Source: Cololabis saira (lineage: Eukaryota; Chordata; Actinopteri; Beloniformes; Belonidae). Taken from it: DNA of 64,000 nucleotides. A program made the translations under genes and the position numbers. Under the pieces are notes generated by a model, which saw only the letters and a program-made list of their open reading frames with translations, was not told where the DNA came from and made no database searches. Position 1 is the stretch's first letter. Each line of letters begins with the position of its first letter. Shown piece after piece: positions 1-9,903 of the stretch. Location of the stretch: positions 30,073,419 to 30,137,418 of the forward strand of contig NC_084592.1 in the NCBI RefSeq assembly GCF_033807715.1, given 5' to 3'.

Positions 1-186
1 CCCTCCTAAAGGGGAGTTTTTCCTTGCCACTGTTTGGCTTAAGGTTTTTCTCCCACTAGGGGAGTTTTTACCTGCTATTGTTTATGTAATAATTGCTCGG
101 GGGTCATGTTCTGGGTCTCTGGAAAGCCTCTAGAGACAACATCTGTTGTATTAGATGCTATACAAATAAAATTGAATTGAATTGAA
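1..186 (+). mobile_element. LINE 3' tail fragment with ATTGA-type repeat end
   Basis: This AT-rich segment ends in a pentanucleotide run (ATTGAATTGAATTGAA) directly after an AATAAA-like motif. That is how many teleost LINE 3' ends of the CR1/L2 group finish. Two near copies of the motif GGGAGTTTTT lie at about 13 and 61, suggesting an internal duplication. No coding sequence remains. The left part of the element lies outside the window, and the clade assignment is an inference from the tail only. Confidence 0.5.
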
Positions 187-914
187 AATGTCTCAGCTCA
201 TTAAGACAAACCGTGGATTTTTAAAGATTTTGTCAATAAATGTAGCTAGGAAGTGACAAAGGTCCCCAACACTTTTTTTATACCAGAAGTTGTGTGTGTG
301 TGAGTGAGCGTGTGTACCCTTTCAAGTCATTAGTCCTGAGCCGTTGCTCCAAAGGTTATGAAAAAAAATGGGAAATGGCTATGTTATGCTAGAAATTAAT
401 TTGGACTGCTTGCATGTAATATTGAAGGAATTAAGTCGTTTGTGATTTTATTGTTACAAATGTTTAAATCCTCATGTAAAATAAAAATTATGCCCAAAAT
501 TTGTAAGAATTTTCATACATGAAATAAACTGTATTAGGGGGCCTTGAATTCTTTTGGTGCCCCTCAAATTGATATTTGCTTAACTAAACATGGTTAAGTA
601 TATTTAGCATTTTATGACAAAATGTGACCAAAGTGTGATCAAGTCCTGTACAATGACGTGTTGGCGGGCCACATGTATAGACACAGCTGTCCTTTGGGAT
701 ACTGATGGTAACATAGCAGTCAATCTTCCCCCAAAGTATCTCTGAATATTACAAAATATTCATACACATTAGAATGAAGTAGATAGAAGTGTCTTGACCA
801 AGGAAACAAGGATGGATTGACATATTGATGGAACAGCATATGAGCCACAAATCCACTGGTTATTGAATGATCTGCTCTCCCACCTGGGCCACTGCCACTT
901 TTGTTAAATAAATG
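187..914. other. AT-rich stretch without a recognised gene
   Basis: No ORF, RNA gene or repeat terminus could be supported here. The sequence is AT-rich and stop-dense in all frames, and appears to be ordinary non-coding DNA between two transposon fragments. Confidence 0.5.
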
Positions 915-918
915 TTAA

Positions 919-1430
919 AGGGGACCTATTATGAAAAACAGTTTTTTTTTTTTTGCTTTAACATATATAAAGTGGTCTCCCCTCAACCTGCCAACTCAGA
1001 GGAGGAGGAAAGCAACTAAATTCTGCAGTGTCTGTACAGGCGCCCGGATGAGCCATCCAGTGTGATGTGGCTTCTACGAGCCATTCAGATTCTGCTCCCG
1101 CCATTACGCAACGACGGGAGCGATTCGTGAAACCACGCCTACAACTAACTCTGGCCGGAACAACAACAACTCTGCCGGCCGGAGCATGCGACATTTTTTC
1201 GTAGCGGTGTATCGCGTCATTCAGGCAGCCAATCAGCACAGTGCCTCATTATCATAGCCCCCCACGCCCACTCAGAATCCCGCATAGAGAATGTGGTTAG
1301 AGAATGGGAAGATAAAGGCATGGCTCAGAGGCTGAATTTCTAATTTATTTAACAAAAACAATCAAAAGCTTGTTTTTAAGACATTTAAGGCCCGTTTAAA
1401 ATAGTTATTAGATGCCATAATAGGCTCCCT
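919..1430. mobile_element. Kolobok-like MITE, copy 1 (TTAA target duplication)
   Basis: The left terminus AGGGGACCTATTATG is answered on the right by CATAATAGGCTCCCT, one mismatch from a perfect terminal inverted repeat. TTAA flanks both ends (915-918 and 1431-1434). A TTAA target and a terminus starting AGGGG fit Kolobok non-autonomous elements; piggyBac also targets TTAA but has different termini. The 512-bp interior has no transposase. A second copy of the same family, interrupted by an LTR, lies at 55002-57205 and shares long internal stretches, including the region beginning GTGAAACCACGCC. Confidence 0.8.
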
Positions 1431-1434
1431 TTAA

Positions 1435-1983
1435 TTATCACTTTGCCTGGCACAGGTCAGAAGTTAACAAAATGATGTATCCAGAAGAAGAAATAAAAGT
1501 TAATATACTGGGGAATTTGCCTGTGCCTCTTACAGATGGGAGACAACACTTCCTCATCCTATGAAAATGCCCGTCGAGAGGCAGCGGGAGCAGCAGAGGC
1601 AGCGGAGGTATCGGGAGCAGCCGGAGCAGCGCGTCAATTTGAAGTTGAGAAATCTGAACTTTATGCAAATGAGCAGCGGCGCTGCCGAGGCAGCGTCCAA
1701 TCACAGACCGGGATTCCCGAAGCGAGAACCCTCAATGCCGATTGTACTTTCATGTCCACACAAACGTACACTTATTCACATGCGTACAGGAGCAGAGCTG
1801 TGTACAAACTTATTTTATCAGGAATGAATATATTTCATCCACTTAACTGACATTTTTTGCTGATTTGACTGCCATTTTACCTGAACTGCTCATGTGAAAC
1901 ACGCAACTGATGGTTGAGGAGCTGGATGGTCCGAACGATTTTATTTGCTACATTGATCCAACGCAAAATAATTAAAACCCGTG
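1435..1983. other. Spacer with a low-support ORF
   Basis: This is the DNA between the Kolobok-like MITE and hAT-A. An ORF at 1536-1850 (104 codons) is rich in Ala, Glu and Arg because of a GCAG-biased stretch around 1570-1700, and resembles no family I know. There is no clear promoter or splice context, so I do not call it a gene. Confidence 0.35.
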
Positions 1984-2282
1984 CTTATTAATAGGGCTGG
2001 GCGATTATACGATCTCGATTTGTGATCGCAATCAAAGTAAGTTTGATCACGGTCAGCTGTGGGTATACTTTCTCGATCACGTGCAAAACATGCTGCAGCA
2101 AAGTGCACGACAACCAATCACAACCCGCTTTCCTGGCACCGCGCTGTCTGCATTAATTGATCATGCGCATGACATGCCGCGGCAAGTTGCATGACCATAG
2201 GCAGTAAACTAGTCACATCTGCCTCCCCTGCACCGGTGGGAGCAAGCGTGACCAGAGAGAATAAAACTACAAGACAACAACA

Positions 2283-3201
2283 ATGGCCGAAGGTGGGAGC
2301 AGTGAATTTGAAGTTGACATGGAGGAACATGACATGGAGGTGTCCTCCGAGACTGAAGTCATTGTCGATAAAAAAGGCTACTCAACGTCAGTGGTGTGGC
2401 GGTGGTTTGGATATGGCCAAAGTGACACCCACCAGACGAAGCCGGTATGTACGATATGCCGGCGACTAGTGTCTTCTAAGACTGGCAATACAACGAACCT
2501 TTCTAATCACTTAAAAAAATACCATCCAAGTGACTACTCGGATAGTATGAGAATGCGAGCTCAGCCTGTGCGTTCAGCACGCAGACCTGGTACCAGCGGT
2601 GCAGCCACAGGACCGAAACCTCAACAACAATCAATTGTGTCCTCCTTTGCAGCCATTACGCCGTACGAGAAACAGTCCAAAAGGAATAGAGCAATAACAT
2701 ACGCAGTCTCTTTTTGCCTAGCCAAGGATATGATGCCGCTCTCAACAGTTGAGCGAACTGGGTTTAAATATCTGCTAAAGGTGCTGGACCAGAGGTATGA
2801 AATCCCTAGCAGAAAATATTTTTCTCAGACTGCCATCCCACGGCTTTATGAAAAATGCTGTAACAAGTTGGAAACCCGGCTCCAAGATATCAAGCATTTC
2901 GCGACCACCTCTGACATGTGGTTTAGTCGCACATCTGAGCCCTATTTGAGTCTGACGATACACTTCATTGATGAGGAGTGGGCTCTGCAAAGCACATGCC
3001 TGCAGACGGTGTATTTTCCGGACGACCACACAGCCGAAATAATTTGCCAGGGACTTGAGGATGCGCTGGAATCTCGGGGCCTTACTGAGGACCGACAGGT
3101 GTGCATCACCACAGACAGCGGTGCAAACATCGTCAAGGCTGTAGCTCTGAAAGGATGGACTCGATTGCAGTGCTTCGGTCACCGGCTAAACAAAGCTATT
3201 G
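2283..3201 (+). pseudogene. hAT-A transposase, exon 1 (BED zinc finger and start of catalytic region)
   Basis: This exon encodes the N-terminal half of a ZBED-like hAT transposase, a nuclear DNA-binding and cutting enzyme acting on the element's own ends. An acidic start is followed by a BED finger at about residues 40-80 (WRWFGYG, then CTICRR and HLKKYH supplying Cys and His ligands). A conserved block with TSDMWFSRTSEPY lies near residue 210, and ITTDSGANIVKA then CFGHRLNKAI near 275-306. The last is where a catalytic Asp and the CxxH-type motif of hAT enzymes lie. Codon 306 ends at 3200; G3201 is followed by GTAAAT, a good splice donor, so the exon ends in phase 1. The start was chosen at the first Met before the acidic region. 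No stop interrupts the exon. It is labelled pseudogene because exon 2 is frameshifted. Confidence 0.85.
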
Positions 3202-3910
3202 GTAAATATACCCTAAACGAACTTTTGAAATTTATTGTAGCCTATCTTTATTTTTATATTCTTTCTGATGCTATACCACAGTGTAGCAATAGTTGTTGAA
3301 AATAAAATGGAAAAATGATTTTAGGTCTGTTAGTAGCCTTGTCTAAATCAAATCAAAACAAATGTTTATTTTTATTTATATTTATTGTACATGGTACAAT
3401 CATAGTGAAATGCTTGGTCTGACTCCAATGACTGTGTGCTTCAATGAAAAGTAAATAATGAAATTAATTAACATTAAAAATAGTAAATTAGATCAGAAAA
3501 TGATAGTTAAAGTACAACCTCTCACGATAGGTTAGCTTGGCTAGTTTTGCATATTGTTTAGGGCTGAAACGATTCCTCGAATAGTTCGAGTAATTCGATT
3601 ACAAAAAATGATCGAGGATTTTTTTCTGCCTCGAGGAATTGTTTAATTTATCTATTTTTTTTTTCGTTTAATTTCACCAGCTCAAAGCAGGTATTACGCC
3701 CGGACTACATTTAATGCGACACAACACGCTGCCGCCGCGCACATAAAGTTAGAAGAAAGAGATGGCGGGTATGTTTGGTTTTAGTAACATCATGCTCAGG
3801 CAATGAGTCTGCAATGGCCCAGACGGGAGACACTTGTAGCTCAGTGCTTAACTTTTATTTTTAATCCACTCTATATTCTTCTGGTTGTTCTCCGATATGT
3901 TCCCCTAAAG

Positions 3911-4134
3911 CAGTGTTTCTCAATCCTGGTCCTCGTGGGCCCCCGTCCTGCATGTTTTAGATGCTACCCTGCTTCAGCACACCGTGATAAAAGTACCTGT
4001 GTCATCAACAGAGCTGTGCAGACCTTGGTGACAAGCTAATGAGGACCTTTAATTAGAATCAGGTGTGTTGGTGCAGGGAAACATCTAAAACATGCAGGAC
4101 AGGGGCCCACGAGGACCAGGATTGAGAAGCACTG
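3911..4134. mobile_element. 224-bp palindromic hAT MITE, copy 1
   Basis: It begins CAGTGTTTCTCAATCCTGGT and ends with the near-complement ACCAGGATTGAGAAGCACTG. The inner arms also pair (CTGCATGTTTTAGATG against CATCTAAAACATGCAG). A perfect 8-bp target duplication, CCCTAAAG, lies at 3903-3910 and 4135-4142. CAGTG termini with an 8-bp duplication indicate hAT. A copy of exactly the same length lies at 45169-45392 with a different perfect duplication. Confidence 0.93.
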
Positions 4135-4226
4135 CCCTAAAGCCTGAATTATGGTTCCGCCTTAAATCGACGCAGAGCCTACGCCGTAGCCTACGGCGTA
4201 GGCTCTGCGTTGTTGTAACGTGGAAC

Positions 4227-5060
4227 TAGGGCTGGGCGATATGACGATATATATCGTCTGGACGATAGAAAATGTATATCGTTTAACATGAAGCTCTATC
4301 GTCTATGTCGCAAAACACGCTTTACGGCAGTATTTACGTCACCGACGCGCCAAACGACATGCCCAGGTACGCTGTTAAAAAAAAAAAAAAACAAGCATGG
4401 AGGAAGACGTAGCAGACCAGGGTAACAGTAGTACTAATTCTCAACAACAAGACAAACAACAAGTTGAACAGCCAACACAAACCGAGGAGCTTGTACCTAA
4501 AAGAGGGGGAACTTCTGTCGCATGGATGTGGTTTGGTTTTAAAAAGACCGACACGGACCAGACCACAGTAGTTTGTAAAGTATGCCGCTGCACGGTACCA
4601 ACAACAGACTCCAACACGACTAATTTATTTTATCACCTGAGAAAGAAACATGACAAAGAATACAGAGAGAGTCAACGAGAAAAAGCAGCAAAAGCAGGGT
4701 CGAGGAACGTTGATGTTGAAAAGAAGAAACTCCAGACGCAGTTGCAACAGGCTTTTACCCGTGGCACACCATATAGCCATACCTCCCGCAGATGGAAGGA
4801 GATAACTACTGCCGTTGTCAGGCACATCTGTAAAGATATGGCTCCAATCTACACGGTCGAGAAACTGGGGGTTTGTGAGTTGGTGCGAACACTCGATCCT
4901 AGATACGAAATGCCCAGCCGAAAACACATGAATAAGGTCGTGTTACCTGCTTTATATGATGAGTGCTGCGCCAAAGTGGAGGAGGAGATACACAAGGGGA
5001 TGTTCTACGCTACAACAACAGATATGTGGTCGAGCCGAACGACACATCCATATATGAGCC
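4227..5060 (+). mobile_element. hAT-C: 3'-truncated relative of hAT-A
   Basis: The left terminus TAGGGCTGGGCGATATGACG is nearly that of hAT-A. An 8-bp duplication with one mismatch surrounds the fragment (CGTGGAAC at 4219-4226, GGTGGAAC at 5061-5068). The right terminal inverted repeat is missing: the fragment ends TATATGAGCC instead of a complement of its start. A deletion therefore seems to have removed the 3' half of the transposase and the right end while leaving the duplication. It is inserted in the palindromic MITE at 4141-5081. Confidence 0.7.
4397..5058 (+). pseudogene. hAT-C transposase, N-terminal part
   Basis: About 220 codons encode the N-terminal half of a ZBED-type hAT transposase. 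After a Gln-rich start comes WMWFGFKKTDTDQT and a BED finger with CKVCRC and HLRKKH. Then come VRHICKDMAPIYTVEKLG, LDPRYEMPSRKHMNKVVLP and TTTDMWSSRT, each matching hAT-A at corresponding positions but clearly diverged. The frame runs out of the element at 5060 and continues as meaningless codons to a stop at 5110. Catalytic centre and dimerisation domain are absent, so it cannot make active enzyme, though a BED-only protein is conceivable. Confidence 0.8.
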
Positions 5061-5832
5061 GGTGGAACCACAAATCAGCCTTCACCCGGTACATACATAG
5101 GTTCCTCTAAACATCTGTTCCCGCTACAGTTTTAACTAAAAGAAAATGTGCTCCAATACAGCAGATCTCATAATTTTATTTTGAACACTGCCAAAACTCT
5201 AACTTAAAACGTAACTAGAACTTAAAATTTGCTTGACACAAATGAAAGTTAAATTTTAACACGTGGGAAAAACACCTAAACTTTTAAGTGATGTGTGTTA
5301 TCAGGTGTAATGGCATTTTTAGGTTAGAAATAAGAATATTTCTTGGTAAGATCCTTAGTTATTTGAGTGAAGGCAGTGAATTTGGTCAACTGGTGTAAGT
5401 TCAGGGTTTTTAAATGCACAGCCATGAACCTACTGTATTATATAATTTAGTCTTAGTGATGTGTATATTTATAATCACTCTTTAACTAAACAAAAATATG
5501 TTTTATCCGATTACTCGATTAATCGATGGAATTTTCAGTAGAATACTCGATTACTAAAATGTTCGATAGCTGCAGCCCTAATATTGTTATGATCATCCTC
5601 AGACATGAAAACATTTGAAGTATGTAATATCCTCTGGTACTACTTAAATATTAGAGCTTATAATGCCACCTACAGGTTAATAACAAAATAGCATTCTCAT
5701 TCACTACATTATTCTTATTCACTACAAAGCGCCAATTTATTTTCTTGTTGTTTGAAAAAAAAAAACAGCATTTAAAATTATTATATTGAGTATTTCATAA
5801 CTGATTGAATCTTTTCTTTCTTTCTCCTCTAG

Positions 5833-6829
5833 AGGGCAGTATGAAGGACCGGAGAATTGGCAGGGCTTTCAGCGTTTGCAAGAAATTGGTCAGTGCTTTT
5901 TCTTACTTGTGGAAAAAGAAAAGAGCACTAGCAACTGCTCAAGATGACCTGGAGCTCCCTAAACACAGGTTAATCACTGAATCTCCTACCAGGTGGGGGT
6001 CCCGTCATGCCATGATAGCGCGAGTACTGGAGCAAGAGAAGGCTATTGCAAAAGTGTTGTCTGCTGACAGAAAAAGCAGGCACCTCGTTCCCACATGGCA
6101 AGATGTTGAGGTATTGGAATTTGTCCACAAGGCCTTAAATCCACTTGCAGACTTCACTGACGCCCTTTCTGGTGAAGCATATGTCAGTGTCTCATGTGTG
6201 AAACCGGTCCTTCAGCTTTTCAATGAGGAAGTCTTGAAGCCAGAAGATGATGACGCAGAGTTTACCAAGGCCATCAAGACTGCAAGAAATTCAGTGATGA
6301 TGCTACTGATGACCTCCTAAGCATGGCGACCCTTGTTGATCCTCGCTTTAAGACCCACTACATCCAGGCTGACAAAATAGAGGCTGTGCGGGTCAATGCG
6401 GTCTCGCAGATACTGGATGAATGGAAGAGCTCACAGTCTAGCTCTAGCCCCAATGCTCAATCAGAAGCATCCATTTCAGCTGCACCAGTCATCCACAAAA
6501 AGACACTTGGCAGCTTTTTCAAAAGGCCAGTTGCTACTGCTGGCTTCACAGACCACCAGGCTGTTGAGGCTGAACTGAACAGTTACTTGCAATCTGCAAA
6601 TGCAGACAGTGACACCAATCCTGTGGAATGGTGGAAGACCCACTGTACAGCATACCCCAAGGTGAGCCTTCTTGCAAAGCGGTACCTTTGCATACCTGCC
6701 ACTAGCTCGCCCTCAGAGAGAGCTTTTAGCAAAGGTGGCAATATTGTTACCTGCCACAGGGCAGCTTTAAAGCCAGATGCTGTGGACAGACTTGTCTTTC
6801 TGGCCAAAAAACCTCACAATAGATCCTGA
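5833..6829 (+). pseudogene. hAT-A transposase, exon 2 (catalytic C-terminal half and dimerisation domain), one frameshift
   Basis: A pyrimidine-rich tract ending CCTCTAG precedes 5833. Joining there keeps phase with exon 1 and gives the junction ...NKAI-EGSMKDRR. Next come the typical hAT block SVCKKLVSAFSYLWKKK and the ESPTRWGSRHAM motif (the TRWxS region). A frame change lies at about 6285-6295, because the stop at 6318-6320 is avoided only by moving frame, after which LLSMATLVDPRFKTHY is read. The C-terminal hAT dimerisation domain follows, with PATSSPSERAFSKGGNIV and a final L-rich helix ending at 6829. Both exons together would give about 640 residues, normal for the family. One indel is the only obvious lesion. 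Confidence 0.85.
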
Positions 6830-7788
6830 ATGATGTGCACTAGATTCAGCTTAGTCCTTGCATGGCACTGACTTCTTGTTAATATATTTGTTAAATTTGC
6901 ACTTTTTCCAGTTAGTAAAACTGTTTGTTTACATTTTTGAATACTGATCAAGGAGGTTTTGCTGTCCGCTAATACAATTTGATGTGAGATGTCAGAGCTG
7001 GTTTTTTTTTCAATACCTGTTACACCTATGAATCAGAGTTGTTGATAAGGAATACCTACTGTATGTTATACATACTGTGTAGTCATTTCTATTTATAGAT
7101 TTAGATTTAAGATATTTGCTTGGTGTTCTGAGTGCTGTGTTAATTCACAATTCTGCAGATTTTGCATTTCACTTCCCTCTAGGAAGCACAACTGTTTGTT
7201 TAAATTTTGAATATTGACTATGGTGGAGATTTTGGTGGCTGCTAAAATAATTTGATGTGAACTGTCAGAGTTGTTTCTGTTTGTTTGACTATCCATGTCG
7301 CATATGAATACCTATGTTAAACAATATTAGTGGCTTGATATTCTGTGCACTGTTTTTGTTCACAGTTCTGCAGGTTTTATAGTTCACTCATTTGCACTTT
7401 TTTGGTTGGTTTACATTTTAAATGATCATGAAAATGTTTTTTGTCTGCTAAAACTACTTGAAACCTTTTTAAACTGCTTAAAACTACCTGTTTGTTGTGC
7501 CATTTTCTATATGGCTCTTGTTAAAACATGCTATTTGCTTTATTTGTTAATAAAAAAAACAAATCTCTGGTTTCTTTCTATTTTATTCCAGAAGGGAGGG
7601 GGGATCTTCTGATTTAAAAAAATCGTGATTAAAAATCGAGATCATTCAATATGGGAAAAAAAATTGTGATCACTTTTTTTGCCATATCGCCCAGCCCTAC
7701 TTATTAATCACAAAACACAGTTTAAACATCATGACCAAATCCGCTCCGACCCGGTGTGTCAGTGATCAGCGCAGACAGACTACAGCTT

Positions 7789-7919
7789 AGCCTGAATTAT
7801 GGTTCTGCGTTAAATCGCCGGCGTAGGGTTCGCGGCGACGCAAACCGTACGGTGCGCGTCGCCGCGTACTCTACGCCGTAGGCTCTGCGTTGGTGTGACG
7901 CGGAACCATAAATTAGCCT
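7789..7919. mobile_element. TNA-target palindromic MITE, copy 2
   Basis: The 131-bp element runs from AGCCTGAATTATGGTTCTGC to GAACCATAAATTAGCCT, ends complementary to each other, with a GC-rich palindromic core around CTACGCCGTAGGC. No clean 3-bp duplication is left. It sits 80 bp outside the right end of hAT-A. Confidence 0.7.
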
Positions 7920-9150
7920 TGATGGCATATTTATGGTTCACCGGGAGCAAGGGCTCGCTGGCGGTTGATGTTGACCCGCGGACCAAACTTGTTAAGGAGC
8001 ATCAAATTCACTCTTATCTACGCGGAAATAACGCTAAAATATAAATAAGGTGATTCCAAAGTGTGATCCATGGTGAAATAGGAAGCTGAAGATGTGTACC
8101 GTATATGTGTAGGTTATATACACTGTTCCCTCCACTTCTGCAGCGCAGCTTCAAGCCCCGACTACTGCAGCCGTCGACACTACGCTGCGTTCAGTGTGAA
8201 CGCACCAAGCAGCGTCATGCTGGTGTCAGGAGATTTTTGACGCTTTCAGTGTGAACGCAGGGTAAGTCTAACAGGTAAAATTGACCTGTGTAATAGGGGA
8301 ATAGCCTACTATGCTGTGTCCAGATAGCTGGAAAGTACAAAATGTCATCCTGACCTCCCAACACAACACAACCTAAACAGCTGATGCAATGAAACTAATA
8401 TTTAAATTTCATTATTCTCTACAACTACAGGACCTGACTAGAGCATTGCAATAGCAACTATAAATGGAAGCAAGCTAGGATTGTCAGTAATTATAGCCTT
8501 CATTAAACTTTTCTCCAAGCTGCATATAAACAGGCCACCCCTACTCTGGATAAGCAATACTATCAAAATCCACTATCATCAGAATTTGGAATAGGCCTGA
8601 TTCGCAGCATGCAAATAAAATCTCAGGTCAAATGGCTCAATTGACAGCATGATGGAACATGGTGATGTTGAATGAGAACAGTTCAATCAAGAATAACCAT
8701 TGCATAGCAGAAGAACAAAACAAAACAATTTCTTTTTCGTAATCTACCTCTCACCGGTGAGGTAGAAATTACCTTTCAACTCTATATATCAAATGGATAC
8801 CCTAAAACAACATAAGCAAAATCAACAAACACAAAACAAAAAGAATGCAAGCATATAGAAAGTTCCAGTCACGTGTTAATCAAAGGATAATGTAATCAGA
8901 CAGTTGAAAAGTTATAGACATTTGCACAGACTTTGCAAGTGTGTGAAAACACATTTCACTCCAAAATGAGCTTCCCAAACAGTATAAAGTTCTATCTTTG
9001 CTGCTAGTAAACTGAAAAGAAATATTAATTTTGATAGAACTGGGGTGGATATGGACCCTTAGAGTCAGCCAAAAGTCAATGAGTAGGCTACTTTACGTCG
9101 CCATCATTGTGTGGCAGCAAAGTCAGTGAGGGCGTTCAATATGGCTGCTT
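7920..9150. other. Unassigned non-coding stretch
   Basis: No ORF or transposon terminus was recognised. A repeated motif TTCAGTGTGAACGCA occurs at about 8189 and 8245, each within a short palindrome GCGTTCAGTGTGAACGC or a close variant. The remainder is AT-rich and unremarkable. Confidence 0.4.
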
Positions 9151-9448
9151 GACACAGTGCATAGACATATATAAAGGCTAGATGACTCGTCCGCGCTGCT
9201 GCCAATGCAGAGCGACGTCGTTCACCGGCGGCCATCTTGCCACAGGAGAGCTCCCCACTCATAACATTGTGTTTAATGGTGCATGTACTGCTTAAACCAG
9301 GGGTTCTTAACCTTTCTGACCTTGGGGCCCAATTTTTTCAGTACAGAGTGGCCCGGGGCCCATTAAATATAAACACTGTATAGCAGGGGTATTCAACTTT
9401 AAGAGGTCCATTTAGAGAAAATTTACTCAAGCGAAGGTCCAGAACATC

Positions 9449-9451
<3 letters not shown>

Positions 9452-9523
<72 letters not shown>

Positions 9524-9530
9524 ATATATA
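9452..9530. repeat. (AT)n/(TG)n microsatellite
   Basis: An uninterrupted AT run is followed by about 9 TG units and a short TA end. It lies inside the hAT at 9298-10726, so it expanded after that element was formed. Confidence 0.95.
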
Positions 9531-9810
9531 TTCAAGTAGCCTCATAGTTGTATCAACACCTGCATCTGACTGTTATATTAAAAAAAGTACATATTTGCCA
9601 ATTAACATGTTTAACTTGAATTAAACATATTTTTTTCTCTTAAAAATAAAGTAGATTTTATTTTATTTTTCAAATGCTATCTTATTTTATTTCTCTACCA
9701 GCAGTTTGAATTTCCCCTTTTCTTTGTTAATTGTCTCAACACATTTTTATACTAAATTAATATAAACACATCTTAACAATTTAAGGTTCAGGTTCAGGTT
9801 CTCATATGCA

Positions 9811-9903
9811 TGTGGAGGTGCTCATTGATGAGCCTGAAACGATATTTAGTTTTAATTATGTTCACTGTGGAGAAAGCTGCTTCACAGCTGTATCTGGACC
9901 CAA
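9811..9903 (-). pseudogene. hAT transposase C-terminal dimerisation fragment
   Basis: Read on the minus strand, this piece encodes GSRYSCEAAFSTVNIIKTKY followed by RFRLINEHL. This is the conserved end of the hAT dimerisation domain in the ZMYM/FAM200/GTF2IRD2-related group, with its C-E-x-A-F-S core and the I-K-x-K-Y-R and E-H-L positions kept. About 30 codons remain, with frames closed on both sides. The orientation agrees with the 5' end of the element lying at its right end. Confidence 0.75.

Larger units (their letters stand above)
4141..5081. mobile_element. TNA-target palindromic MITE (copy 1), split by hAT-C
   Basis: The left end AGCCTGAATTATGGTTCCGC and right end GGTGGAACCACAAATCAGCCT are degenerate inverted copies. 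The interior left arm is a palindrome centred on CCTACGGCGTAGG. Flanks are TAA and TCA. In better-preserved family members (31725-32194, TAA/TAA; 30718-30801, TCA/TCA) the target duplication is 3 bp of form TNA, which fits the PIF/Harbinger superfamily. hAT-C sits after the right-arm motif GTGGAAC. Confidence 0.7.
3559..5580. mobile_element. hAT-B: non-autonomous hAT inserted in the hAT-A intron
   Basis: The termini are TAGGGCTGAAACGATT on the left and a complementary end reading GATAGCTGCAGCCCTA on the right, with subterminal repeats of CTCGA/TCGAG and ATTACTCGATTA. A perfect 8-bp target duplication, ATATTGTT, flanks it at 3551-3558 and 5581-5588. It has no transposase gene of its own; the only transposase ORF inside belongs to hAT-C. 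It also hosts the 224-bp MITE and the palindromic element at 4141-5081. It must be younger than hAT-A and older than both guests. Confidence 0.9.
1992..7699 (+). mobile_element. hAT-A: near-complete autonomous-type hAT transposon carrying nested elements
   Basis: The element starts TAGGGCTGGGCGAT and ends with its complement ATCGCCCAGCCCTA. It is flanked by a perfect 8-bp target duplication, CTTATTAA, at 1984-1991 and 7700-7707, the hallmark of hAT insertion. It encodes a BED-finger/hAT transposase in two exons on the plus strand. The intron has been invaded by hAT-B at 3559-5580; without that insertion the element would be about 3.7 kb. The AT-rich region from 6830 to 7680 is 3' non-coding sequence of the element. 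The intact duplication shows it has not moved since insertion. Confidence 0.92.

Noticed and set aside
1536..1850. 104-codon Ala/Arg-rich ORF
   Set aside because: Driven by a GCAG-rich stretch that is open in two frames at once. No family resemblance.
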